A program made the position numbers and the translations under genes. 64,000 nucleotides of DNA from Abscondita cerata (taxonomy: Eukaryota; Arthropoda; Insecta; Coleoptera; Lampyridae). This document shows positions 11,098-24,400 of this stretch, one piece after another. Where the stretch lies: contig JALBCR010003318.1 of NCBI GenBank assembly GCA_030710515.1, positions 62,001 to 126,000 of the forward strand, given 5' to 3'. Below the pieces are notes generated by a model, which saw nothing but the letters and a program-made list of their open reading frames with translations, was not told the DNA's origin and did no database searches. Numbering within the stretch: the first letter of the stretch is position 1; each line of letters begins with the position of its first letter.

Positions 11098-11099
11098 TA

Positions 11100-11440
11100 C
11101 ACAGAAAATAAACCGACATTAGGAAATAAAACTGACCGGAAGCAAAACTTTTTGGAACAGCTTGCATATGACCATTATCTTTCTTCTCTAATTAATCGAA
11201 GCAAAAAACCCCATCTCAATAGTTATCATTTTGTAAAAACTACAGTAGAGCAAATACTTAGATAAACAAATTGTTCCTCTTCATGTACCAGAAAGAGATA
11301 AAACGGGTAAGATGAAAGTAACCGGCTTATGCCAAATTTGTCTTTGATGTTCTGAAACTGAAAAAAGAAGCGCAAAACGTAAAGAAATTGCCAATCTTGT
11401 AAATCGGAACCTCCAGCAGTAGATGTAATATGATTCTTAC
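11100..11440 (+). pseudogene. piggyBac-like transposase, 3' part
   Basis: Continues the gene cut at 8253: TENKPTLGNKTDRKQNFLEQLAYDHY and NRSKKPHLNSYHF are readable from 11100 to about 11235. They are followed by a decayed cysteine-rich tail (11320-11410, with CQIC and CQSC-like spacing in alternate frames), where this family normally has its C-terminal zinc-binding domain. Frame is continuous with the 5' part across one TA. Later frameshifts and stops make it nonfunctional. Confidence 0.82.
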
Positions 11441-11631
11441 AAAAAAACTAAAGTACAGTAAAGACTATACATTATATTTTTTAACCCATAAGTTTATTTT
11501 ATGTAAATTGAAATTTGTAGATGTGTCACAAAAGTACAAGTTTATGAGACATCTGTGAAAACATATATATTTTATTTTTACAATCTAAACAGTACCTGGG
11601 TACCTCCAACAGTATGTCAAGAATTTTTTTT

Positions 11632-11720
11632 TGAAGTGGTTAATGTTTGAAATTATTTTTGATGGTATGATTTTGATCGGAGTGGTGTTAACTGGGGTGA
11701 TTTTTTTCGGTTCCCGTTTC
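11632..11720. repeat. Inverted copy of the ATCACTCC-rich repeat at 5990-6110
   Basis: Read on the minus strand it gives AAATCACCCC, CACCACTCCGATCAAAATCA, CCATCAAAAATAAT and CAAACATTAAC, in the order of 5995-6060. An open frame crossing it (11631-11843) is probably incidental. Confidence 0.55.
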
Positions 11721-14700
11721 GATGCCTCACTTATCCTGATCACAGTGTGGATACCAAGTTCGGAGGAGCACCCGCTTCACGGAAAAGTAGGAAAATGCAA
11801 CGACACTTCCCTTTTCTTCTCTTGCAACTTTTTGGAACTCTGAAGGGCCGTTTAAAATGCTGAAGTTTCTATTCGTACTGATACATGAGGATCAGACAGA
11901 ATACCATGTCGTCCCTCTGCCCAATTTGCGCTGTCTAAGACTTCGTAGTGATAAATTGTTTTTTAATGTCTGCAGGGCGTCGTTTTTTGTTAATTCTTAG
12001 TTCTTTCTCAAGTGACCTTTTTATGAGGACGTGGGGTAGATAAAGTCCACACATAACTTTGCAAGAGTAAATTAGTAAATCCTTCTGCTTCGTCAAGTAA
12101 ATTAGTAAATTCCTCAGTTTCTAGTTCATAATTTACTCTTGTATGTTCAACTTTTCGAAATAAAACAAATAATGGTCTTCTTTTAAACAAAATACTTTCG
12201 TTAAACTATAAAACAAAATAAATGCCGTTTATCATTATCCAACAAAAAACGGATTAGTACTATGTTTATTTATGCGTCATAAGAGTAAAAAAATATTTGA
12301 CAAGCGGAATTTTAGATTTAACTCATTCTACCTTATGTTGGCTCCATTATGCACTGGCACAAATACAATAACCTGAAAATATAAAAAATAAGTTTGAAAA
12401 GTGTATTATTTTTGCAAAAACTTAATTTGCGATACAGATGTAAACGCGCTTTTACAAAAGCTTTTCGTGCGAGAAAATTACATTTTCTACTATAAATTCT
12501 AAATTTCACAACGCAGATGTACAAGCATTACATTTGAGTAAAGTTTCACAATATTGACTGTATTTTCAAGACTAATTCTGTAACGTAAGATACATTAGAA
12601 AAAAGGTACTGGCATTAAGGCATTGCACCTGCAGACTTCATGAGCTTAACACCGGAACTTCGCACCTGAGACTGAGTTTAAATCCATCGACCCGGTTTAA
12701 ACTATAAAGTTTTAAGAAAGAATTTAAACATCAGCAGATACAATCCAGATTCATAAAACTTTATTGTCGTTCGCAAATTGGACTAAAATCTAAGATTTGA
12801 TGTTTGTGAATCTTTTGACTATAAGTGGCACAAATTAAAAACAAATGTAAAATATATTTTTACATTTTATTGAGTCAACCAGTCAGTTTCGAATTTAGAG
12901 GCTAAGAAAAATGAAAAGAATATTTTGTTAAGTCAATTTATTTTTTTATGGTTTCTGGAGTCATTTGCAGCTAAAAATTACAAAAGGGTAAAAAATAAAT
13001 CCAGCAGGTTATTGAAACTCGATATTTGACCGCTGTGTTTCAAATAAAGAAAAAGTAAGATTTAAACTATTCGAAACTTAGTAGCAACAAATCGGATCTA
13101 ATTTAAGAAGAAAAACGTAAAGATTTTATAATAGCATAGAACGAATAATCAATTAAAACACACTCTGCTACTGCCAATTAAATAAATCCGCACAAGTTAA
13201 CAAGCACCCAGTACATTTTTCAATATGGTGCTTTTCGAGAGTTTATTTTATCTCCTCAATTTCAAAAAGTTTTTAGTATATGTTATTTATACAATTATTT
13301 GTAGGTCGAGTACGTCCTTTTAAAAACACCTTTTCTTATCTAGAAACACCGCTCTAAAGGTTTGACTACTTTTCTGAAAATTTGACAATGTATTTAGTTC
13401 GTACGTCGTGTTTGTGGTCGCTTTTGCACGTTAAGCGCGTCGGTTAGTACTAGACCTGACGCTCCTACATGTGCATCACCAATATGTTTAACTGCTTGTG
13501 TGCTTCTGCAACTAATTTTTCTTTTTATGTTGGTAGTGGTAGTCTACTTTCAATCGCTTTTCTGCTTTTTTCTTTTTAGTAGTATGTTTACCACATGATC
13601 GTATGTTTTTAACATAGGCATTGCAACATAAAGTTTGGAAACCGCTGGTTTAGAACATTAAATAAAGGGTGTGAGTTTTATTTTATTGTTGTCTTTAAGT
13701 CGCTTCCATACTGTAGGTGCCTATCTAATATATTAAATATGTAGTTATAATTATAATAATTACTGTATAATTAAATATTGTTAGTAAAACGTAAAACTGC
13801 AAAATAAACATATTTTTACTCTCCTCAGGCAGTTTAGTATCTCAAGCCAAAAGTTCAAAGTAAACACTAGAAAAGCACGAAGACCTACCGGTAGAGTAAA
13901 CCTGATGTCCTTAAAGACCTTAAATGAATTTGGCCTTATTGAAGTATTTGTTTTAAGTAAGTTGTACTGTATTTTAAGTATATTTTGTTTACGTAATAAT
14001 GCACGTATGTTTTTGTTTCCACGTTGCTGCAATATTTACTTCCTTTGTCTTTTGATATTTTTAAATCCGTCGTGCTCACAATTAAACTTCAAACAAATGA
14101 TTATTTTGATAGTTTTTATTAAAGGTTCTCCTAGAAGTCTTAGCCACATTACACCACATTACTTTGCTGACTAAATAAATTTTTTGTTTGTTCCGTAACA
14201 GAGCGTGTAAATTGTGTTGTTTCTAAAAGTAAATTTTATATTTTATTTAGTCTAGACACATTCGTAAAATTACATCTCACGGTTAAATTCTGAGAACTGT
14301 TAAACGTGTTAATTTTGTAGGGTTCTTTGTGAATGTAGAAATTGAGAGAAGAAGACGCGCTCCCTGAGTTTGTGTGATTGTGTGTATTTTTAAAATTAGT
14401 CTGTAAGTAGGTCTAGAGTTTGTAAGCAGATTTGAAACAACCAAGTAATATATAACTAAAAAATAGTACAAAGCGGATCATAATTGTTTTTACTAATTGC
14501 TAAATATTGAACAGTGGGCGGAAAGTTTTTGGCTGAATTGTATGTAAGTATTAAAGTGATATTTTTGATAACTGGCAAGGAATAATTCGGTTGGCGAAAA
14601 TAAAAGAAATCTTCCGTTTGACTAACGTCAGAACAACGTTTGCGGACACTTTGAGTATCTCTTATACGTGCGAACTAATTGTAGAAATGCAATACCGTTT

Positions 14701-17700
14701 AAGACATTTTACCGATTAATTTGGCGGTTCATGTTAAAGAACTTAAGTGTACCGATTAACGGATTGTTGGATACGTCAAAAGAAAATAAAACAACTGTAA
14801 CTAAAATTAATTGTTTACTTTAGAGAATTATCGTATATTGTTGAATTCGATATACGTGTATTTATTTATCGAGAATATTTTTGTAACATCAGAATAAATA
14901 TTAAAATCATCTTCAGAGTTGTTCTGATGGGTGGTAAAGCTTCTGTACCATTTTGCCAAAAACAATTTAATATTTATAACAAATACATGTGAATTTTGAT
15001 AAAATGTTACTTATTTTGAATGAAAATCCCGAATAGGTTAAAAGGAATTCTGCAAACAGTACAAATTTAGTCTGTTCGCACATGATTTATAACAGTACAG
15101 CATAATTCACAGCGCCTGGTTCCTCTGACCGGTAAAGAATTTGTAAGCCTCATTTCTGCTGAAACCTGTAGTTTATGTTTTTTTATGCAAATTGTAGAAC
15201 TTTCATAATTTTCTTGACTTTTCAACTTCTCTATATTGTTTTAGAAAACTCTTTCTTTGAATCTGATTGTAGATTTATCAATGGCCAAAGACTCATCAAA
15301 ATTCTAAGTACTTTTCAAAATATTGTAAGGGTTTATTAGACAGGGGGAAATTTATCAATTTATCATAATTTGGCTGGTTCGGGGGAAACATGACATAATT
15401 ATTGTTGAGGTGATGAGATAGTAACTAACCAAATCCAGTGACAGTCATACACTGGCTAATGTAGAGTTCTGAAGGTCTGGTCTTATACCCTAATAACCTC
15501 TGTATAAAGGTAATGATATACTTGATTTAGGTAGTTACAAACATCTACTAAAAATGTGAAGGAGCTCTATCGTGCGTCTACAACATTTCCAAAATTAGTC
15601 TTGCCAAATTTTATTTTGCTTCTTTTCGTTTATTATTATTAACAAAGAAGAAAAAACTCAGGTGCATTTTTAGATAACGTCCTAAAAGATCTTGACCTGT
15701 AATTTTATGGTATGGACATAGCAACTGTTTTCTAATTATTGCATGAACGACATCCTTACGTACTCTTAGTTTCCTATCTATTCGTCTACTACTTATTTTT
15801 TTTGACGCGTATTAAAGTTCTTTCTTCGGCTTGAAGAACTCTTACAAAACTCTGCTTCCCATAATCATTCAAAATTTTAATTTTAAGGCTGCATAGCGTC
15901 TAAATTAAGCGCCTTTGGACTAATATAAATTTACTTAAATCGGTTTATTTTAGTCTAAAGAATAATATGTAATAAAAAAGCTCTGTATTTAGTTTCAAAA
16001 ACACCCTTATCCTACTAGAAATAGTGAGTGTAAAGTTTTTTCCCGTAGATTGATCTGCTTGGAAAGTATATAAATTTGTTTAGATTACCATATGTAACCT
16101 ATTATTTTATTAATTAATTAATTAATACGGTGTAGAATTTGCAATGTTAGATACAATAGCTTTGTGTTCCGATTTACCAATAAAATCTGTTTGGTGCTAA
16201 GAAGGAACAGCAGTAGCAGTAGTAATAATTTTGAAGTTTAGATAAATGCATTCTACTATCAGGTATACTCTCATCGATTTGTGAGTCCTCATCCACCTCT
16301 AAATCCTCATCATATTAAAAATTAGATTTTGTTAATTTATCCAATTTAGAACCATCTTTATTATCCTACAGTTCAAAGTTTGCACCGAATGGTAATGCAT
16401 AATTGTTTAGTAAAAATTGCGTATTGTGTAACATAATATTTTCCGTTTAAATAGAGAAGCAAGAAAATGTTTAGTAATTAAGTTTTATTTGTAGCGTTTG
16501 AAAAATGCAAAATTAACATTGATATGTTTCTCGGAAAAGAATACTTTGTGTGCCAAGAGACGTTAAACGCGTTTGGTGAATGTTAAATTTAGTGTTGTGT
16601 GTAGTTAAATTGTTAAAGGTTACAAACAGTATTGAAATGAAAGGAAGTGAACTATAAACTGAGGAAAAAGTGTTTTAAAAAGATAGTACTGGACATTAAA
16701 ACAAAATGAAGAAAAAGATGGGAGTGCATGTTGCGACTAGAGGTCAAAGGTATTTATTCAGAAATTTTAGTTTGTACATAAAAGATATAGTGTCTCGAGA
16801 ATTACATTCAACATTAAGTTTTTTTCGTTGTACATTCAGTTTAAGTATTAAGCTTCGGCTATTTAAATTAATCTATACAAAATCGATCAATTAATAATTC
16901 TTCCTTAAAGAAAAACAGTGCCATTGACGTAAATAATGATTTTTTGTTAGAATTAAGTTTCACTTGTTTATTTAACATTGTTATTTCTTGTATATAAAAA
17001 AAAATCATATTTGTGCACATATTAAATTTGTTATTTCATAATAATTAGTTTTTCTAACTAACGGACCCAAGATACCTGAGAAAAGTAGAAGATAAAGAGT
17101 TCACCTTACTTAATAATTTAAATATTTAAATTATTGCGTTAACCATCGCGATATGTTAGCTTTATGAAATTTACGGTCAATTTTATTTTGGTAGGTGGCA
17201 ATGAGTACACGTTTCTTTTCTGTGGTAAAAGATCTTCTTTTTATTAAACAAATTCTGAAAATTATTTAATTAAGTTGGCAAGTTTTGTCGTGACATTCGC
17301 GCCATTTGTCATTTGTTTTAGAACTACAACTTGGGAGAAAAAAACTTCCTTCTGGAGACAAAATTAGTCATGAAAAAAATTTTGGTTCATTATTCCTTGT
17401 GCTAGCGAAATCTTTTGGATGTTATAACTTATAAAGCTGAAATTGTCGGATCTGTTGCAAATTAGTGATAAGCAGACGATCTTCGAGCTTGACGTCAGTT
17501 TATCACCTTTAAATACCAGCCAGTTTTTGCTTTTTTTTTACCAATGGTTGACGTCCAAAAATTTGAAATGTACCTGAAGGATGTAACAAACCCCAACAAC
17601 AGCACGTAACTTGTAGCTAAGTTGATACATTTTTAAGATAATCATTTTACACGCAATTGTTATTGAAAATTTCCATAATTATAACTGGTACATGTATGTT

Positions 17701-20700
17701 CAAAACCGGTCGTAAACAACCTGGATTATTTATTATTTAAAGCCGTTTGTGATTATTTGTATACTAGGGAATCCCCCAAAAAATTAATTACACGTTTGTT
17801 TGCGCTAGTATTTAATTATTAAAGTTAAAGCCCTCGTCTCAAAAGCACTTTTTATAACTGCGCATCTTTAAAAATTGACCATGACACCTCACTGACTAAA
17901 CTACGGGTAAGTGCACCGTAACGATAACAAACTTGTCTAAAATAAATTCGTCTACAAAAACAAACTGTAACAATGTTTATCTTTATTTGAAACAAAAAAA
18001 TACGAGTAAATCATGTCATTGTTATTCAACAAAAAGAAACAAAAATGTCTAATTTTAAAAGGTATTATTACCACAAATCAAAATAATTCTTTCATGCTCG
18101 CTTTCTTCTTTTTCATTCCCTCAAAAGCTACGTACTAATTTTAACAAAATAAGAAAAAATGTATTGCCTTATTCAAACGAGATATTAAATTTCACATGTT
18201 CGTTAAAACAATACATTTCAATCTTACTTTTGTTTATAACAAACTAATTGGCTTTTGACACATGATGTATAATAATTTGAGCTTCTGGAAAACTAAAAAA
18301 CAGCTTATTTACGAAAATTTTATAATAAAATTGTAATTACAAGCAGTTTATGATATAAAAAAAGTGATAAATAGAATACGTCAAAATAGAATACTGTTTA
18401 GTGCAGTCATCATCTTGAAACTTTTTGCAGTTATAACTTTTCTAGTGATAACATCGAAAATGAATCGTTGCTTGAAAACTTGTCACAACTCCAACTGACT
18501 TTCCTAAACTTTATTTTTTTCGCGACGGAACAAAATACGTAAAAGTTCTTCTGTAACAGAGAACTTACAATTTATTCATTCTTAACAGTAAAAGAAAATT
18601 AAATTAGAGAGTATATCAAGTATTACAAAACTTAAATTAACATTTTAGAAACTTCTACGAGCATTGCACACTTTGAAATATTTCTTTGTGTAAACTTAAA
18701 CTGTTTTATAACAGTTTGAAAGTATTATTTTAGAATCATTTAAAAATAAACCAAGTACACCTAATTGAAGTAAGAAATGCAAAAACTTTTTTAATCCACT
18801 CTGAAAGCAATTTGAGTTAAATAGTGTACTGCGCTAAGGGATTGTAATGAGACATATTTTAACAATTTTGAGATACGAGACGTAATTAAAAACTGTATTA
18901 AGTGTCTGCAAACAACAAAAATAAAAAAATATATAAATTATTCCCAGTCTGTCTAGTAGTTGTTGTAATTGCTTCAGTTATTTGTCTTAGGTATAAACTT
19001 TTTCTTTCTATTGAAAGGCGTACTTTAAAAGTTTGCTTTAACTTTTCATAGACAGAATCGTTTTTTAGTCACATAAACATTTCTTGGAATGCATTGGACT
19101 TTTTCAAATTTTTACTATAGTTATAGATGGAAACTTATACGACGTTACCAAATTAAAATTTTAAGATTGTTCAAACCTGAGAAGAAAGGGAAACAAAATG
19201 TATTAAGATTGAACCAAAAGTAAATCTAATTTTTCACAAAATTGCAATAAAACCATTTTTAAATTCACATTAAATTAATGGTGTAATTTAGTAAAATAGC
19301 TGAAAATATTTAATAAAAAAATAATTAATAATAATAAATTAAATTTAATTATTTGACAAATTAAAAAAATTATCAACATTAGAACACATTTGAGTGTCTA
19401 TACTTATTAGAAAACAATAATATTAAATGTTCAAATAACGACAAAAGCTGCACGCAAAGAAAATGTTGAGACAAGGCTGCTGCCGAACAGTATAACGTGC
19501 AACAAACTGTAGGACTGCATTCCGTTACAATACCATTGTCGAGTGATTGAAAGTTTCCATACGTTAAACATCCCTCAAACGGCTATTTATGTTCCTAAAT
19601 TATAGATGGAGTATGAAATATGATATGAAAGATAAGATCTAACTATTTTCCCGCAATCCAAATTCTTTTGATTTAGTAGTACAAACAGGCAATTGATTAT
19701 TATAATTTTGCCCCACTTAATATCATCCCGTGCAGTTTTTACTGACTCTTTAGTTAGTAATAACGTCCCCTTTATAAGTGGGAGCCCGATGCCAAAAAGG
19801 CACTTTTCCTTCAAGGTTTCTTCAGAATTCTCTGAGAATACCAAGCTCCCTTAGCAACCGTTTGAATCCTGTCCGAATAACCGCACTAAATCTTTACTTT
19901 GCTATATGCTGTACTCATTCTTCTCACTTCAATAACTGCGATACTACTCTGAATCAGATGATTGAATTCCGTCTCGTTCAGACATAGAGATCAGTTATTT
20001 TATTAACCGAATTTTTAAAGCCTACCTCCACGGATGATTAGCATTCGGCACGGGTCATGCCAAAGCTGTATTAACACGTAAAACTAACCTATACAACTAT
20101 CGTTACTATTCCGCTCTCTTACAGCTATCACATACTCATTACCAAACTACTACAGTGCGGCAGATTTACTCGGCAGCACTAGCAAAGAGTGTGTCTAGAT
20201 TATTCCACTTTAATTACAGTCGCAGTCAGACCACTACCAAAATCAGTGCATAGACTCGGGTAACTATAGTTTATCTGGTGTGTTCTTTAACGTCACTTAT
20301 AAAGCTGTAATCTTAAACTCCGTTTCTTATTTCTTACGGAGCGATACCGGCTAGAAGTTGCCCTAACTTATAAGATTAATTTTGGTCTGAAATAACCGCC
20401 GCTGATGCATAATCTGACTGATCTGTTTTGGTAATTCAATAGCACCGTCTGCTAGAAACAACCCCCCGCACCACTAACACCGAGACATTAATCAATTCAA
20501 CTGTAAAAGGAAGCCAAAAAAAACCACGTGTAAATACCAAGCCGCCAAACGTACGCAAAAAACGTCAAATCGGGGGCAAGGTTACGGCATTGTTTCCATA
20601 AACGCTACATTCTATCGGAAACGTTCGAGCGTACAAATTAAATACTTTTTACATTGTGTGTTATCATCGTGTGTAAATATTTACTCTAAAATTGTTCTGC

Positions 20701-21225
20701 AGAACTACGAGAATATATGTATATTATTTTCGAAATTTTCCAATTTTCTGACTCGCTACTTTTGGCACGTTGAAATTAGAAAATTGTGGTAATGTGAACT
20801 TTTTATAAACATCTTTTAATACTTTTTCTTAATTATGGCGGTTATGTTAATTTTAATAACAGGGAAAACGCAAGGATCAAAGTTGTTGCATTGCTTCTTT
20901 TTGCAGCAAATCGTCGCAGGAAGCAAACAAACACATAAACTTAAACTTGTAACCTTTGTTAGTATTTTTGTTGTTTATTCGCTTTTGCATAAAATTTTCG
21001 CTTTGACTTGTTAAATTGCGTCATGCATACGATTTTATCTTGGAAATTACGGATTTATTTTATTGCTTTCAACACATTTCAAAATTTTCTTTTTCATTTA
21101 ATACAGTCTATCGTTTCCGTTAGCTCGGTACATCAAGTATTTATGCTATCGATTTATTTAAGTAAACAATTTTCAGAACAATGCTGAAATTAAATATATA
21201 AACTTTGGTATTTTTTTAATCAAGG
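11721..21225. other. 9.5 kb AT-rich region, no gene recognised
   Basis: Only short isolated frames (for example 12008-12190, 13905-14174, 16706-16894, 19587-19844). None shows a domain, and none continues in another frame the way the decayed transposons do. Base composition is slightly richer in G+C around 19850-20600, but nothing identifiable was seen there. It could be intergenic or intronic. Confidence 0.45.
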
Positions 21226-21227
21226 GA

Positions 21228-21400
21228 AGGAACACCAACTGCAACGTCTATTTAACCAACAAAAACCACCAAAACTGCACCAAAACTTTACTCGGACACG
21301 TGTTTCAACAGATGAGCTGTCATCATCAGCGATACCGATCGGTATGATGTCGGTATATTTGGTGCAGTTTTTGGTGGTATTCTGTAGTCAATAGATTTAT
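21228..21400 (-). repeat. Solo Penelope-like terminal fragment
   Basis: Shares AACTGCACCAAAA, CTCGGACACGTGTTTCAACAG and TCATCATCAGCGATACCGAT with the 3' flank of the Penelope-like element at 37910-37982. No coding remnant adjoins it. Confidence 0.75.
21264..21383 (-). ncRNA. Hammerhead ribozyme motif with extended stem I
   Basis: On the minus strand: core CTGATGA (21329-21323), helix II GACAG/CTGTT with a 5-base loop, GAAA (21306-21303), a minimal helix III AC-ACGT-GT, then the cleavage triplet GTC, cut expected between 21295 and 21294. Helix I starts TCG/CGA and extends distally by pairing of ACCACCAAAAACTGCACCAAA with TTTGGTGCAGTTTTGGTGGT. One unpaired U lies between the core and helix II. 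Penelope-like elements are known to carry type I minimal hammerheads. Here the RNA fold is inferred by eye. Confidence 0.7.
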
Positions 21401-24400
21401 TTGTAAATTCTTTTGTCGACCGTTATTACATCTGTTTAGATTATACGATAATTATTTAACTAGGTAGATGTTTCAAATGCAATAAACTATGTTAATTTAT
21501 CGTTGTCAGATGCTTGAACGTGTTTAATCCTGTTTTGTGCAAGGGTTAGAAGTTATTCACCAAGTCATCCCCGTCCGGCGACTTTCTGACTTTGACGTAT
21601 TTTCTAATGTTTGACGACCTGGCAACCTTTTATTTCGACCCAGGATATTCCACAAAGGCCCCACCCTCTTCTTCTCTGAGTTTCTGTACACACCTCCAAT
21701 TTATGTTGTTTTTTCATTCATAATTGACGTGGAATTTATTTCTCTGAAACAACGGAAAACAATTAATTTAATAAACAAAAACAAGCAGCGCAGCCAAACT
21801 AGCCTCCTCTAACATACTACTCTAAAGCTGTGTTTGCCAAACAATAACCGGTGCCGTCTAATGTTTTAGTAGGAATGAACAAAGTTGATCGGTAAACAGC
21901 GTACTCAAAAAAAATAAGAAAAGAGTTCGAAGACAACAGTTCAGGTTAGATAAACGTGCAAAACGCGTCACGTTAATTAAAGTCAAAGTGAACAGCGTCC
22001 TCAACGTGCAAAATGCGGCACGCTGAAGACGACTTACGGACGGGTCACGTCTACCTGGACTACGTAGTAGACAGCATCTTCAATGTTCAAAACGCGTCAC
22101 GTGGAAGAACGAGGAAAAATCCTTCAAAGCCGCATTTGGTTTAACTTCGAAGAAAATATTCCAAAATTTTTAAAACGGACCGTATCCCACGGTTTTGAAA
22201 TTGGGCAATTTATTATGAGTTTCGTATGTAAACGTGTACAAATAGTAAATATACGTGGTGTTTTGTGTATGTTAATTGTTTTGGGGATTCGTTGTTATTT
22301 TCACTGTTTATGATGTTTGTAATTTTATAAGAAACTGTAAATGTCCTTTCTATGCTAACAAAGTTGTGATTCCTTAAAAATCAAAGATGAAGGTAAAAAA
22401 TGCTTTAGCTGAGTTTAAACATTTGATACCACAAGTCGGAATCTTAAAGGAGTTTAGCACCTGATCGTAAGGTACCGCAGACTATATCGAATATCCAAGG
22501 ACAACATTGTTTTTTATTTTTCAAAAGCAGAGCAATTAAAGCCAAATCTTAGAAGGAAGTTAATATTGCAATCCATTAATATTATTAGGTACCGATGTTT
22601 ATAGGGTTGAGAGAGAACTGTTAGAAAAAATTTTTTTTTTGATTTTGTAATAACGTTTCATTTTCATAAATTAAACGTTTATGCTTTAACTGAAATTTGT
22701 TTGAGCTGGTTATTAAAATAAAACTTACATAAAAACTTACAGGCCACTAAGTTATGGAAGAGTAAGTTTTGGCAGTTTAAGCGTCTTTCTCAATATCCAG
22801 TTTAGCTTACAATTAGCAATTGTTGGGTGGTTGTTTAGGTAGTATCTGTCATGCTTAATTTTTTTGTCTTTCAGTCAACCATTGACTAAACTGATTCTGG
22901 TGAGTTTGTATAAGGTCTGATGCTAAAGCTTACACACCACAGCCTTGGGGTAAGGAGGCAAAGCATACTCTTAAATTTTATTTAGAAGTTTTGCAAAATT
23001 TGTCCTCTCATACCAGTTAGCTATTCAGCCTAAGAAAGAGTGCTCTTTTAATATAATGATCTCAAATCTTAGCTGTGTAGTACTACATCAATTACAAAAG
23101 TAAAGAATTGAGGTTCAAACTATTATTATTGATTGAAGGGGAAATTTCTTGTTGTGATATTAGTATTCTAGCACACTACCATAAATATTGAAGTCGCTGA
23201 CGACAAACCAGGTGATTTAGTTATAAAAAATTTTGTGGATTAAAGTGAGACTCTACATCAGGTGTTTTGTACATTGACGTCAGAGGGAGCTCATAACCTA
23301 TACGGGAAGAAATTAAAATTGTAATTTCAAGTGTAGGAAATTGGAACCATTGATAGGTTTTGAAACTACTATACTTTCTATGTTACAGCAGTTTTCCCTT
23401 TCGAAGATGTTATTTGGTAATTAATGTTAAAACCGTTAGCAATAGTCTTAATAGAAGTCATTCCTATTTCTATTTGAGTATCTGATACTTTAACTCTTTG
23501 ATCATTATCCAGGGGTCGTCCGATATATGAAAACAAGTGGCTGCAAGTTTGGGAAGGAAGAAACAAGCCGTACTCTTTATATAGACAATAACTCTAAATA
23601 GACAGAGGCAAGAACTAGAAAATTAGAATGCGACCTATCTTGAATCCCTCCAGCAAAATTCTTCTCCACGGGCAGTAACCATAAGTTGGTAGCCTGGAAA
23701 TCCATAAACAGATGTGGTGTTGGATAAGTTTCTAATTTGGTGAACTTTTCTTAATTACTCCAACATTCTACAAAAATAAATGGAAGAAAACTACTCAGCA
23801 CTTTCTACCACAATTTAAGCGGTAAAGTTTTGATGCCATATAATATAATTTTATACTAATGTACAATGAATTGATGTTTTAATAACGTGTTTCCCGTAAA
23901 AATACGTTTCATAATAAAAACATCACATGATGTTTAAGTGATATATACACACGTAGGAATTCGTGAAACATTATTTTTTATTCATATATTTAACCAAACT
24001 TATTAAACATTTATTTACAAACATTTAAAATAGTAAATGACCTTGAAGTCAGTTTCTTACACGTGCGGTAATGGTACTTTTTATACTCGCTTTCCACATT
24101 AGTTTTTTTTGGGATATATTTAATCCGACTCTACTTCCAAAAAATCACAAATGGAGCATGTCGAAGTTTAACTAAAATTGAAAATTTGATAAAAAATTAA
24201 AAAATACGACTACTAATTACAGAACGACTTGCATCTACACAGCCTCAAAATTTAGGCAACCATAAAATCATTGACACACGGAAACGCCTAAAATTTCTAG
24301 TGACAACGGTGCCGCATGAAAATTATTAAAGAAAAAACTTTTCCAAACGCTTTACTTAACGTTGATAAACGGCGGTTTTGCCACTTTTCTTAAATATTAC

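Noticed and set aside
11881..12190. Minus-strand frame with a repeated EEFTNLL-like segment, considered as a piggyBac N-terminus or host exon
   Set aside because: The repeat is only two units and the flanking frames give no piggyBac motif or splice signals that I can defend.
19587..19987. Opposed frames of 85 and 69 codons in a slightly G+C-richer patch
   Set aside because: No recognised motif; both strands open equally, so composition is the simplest explanation.
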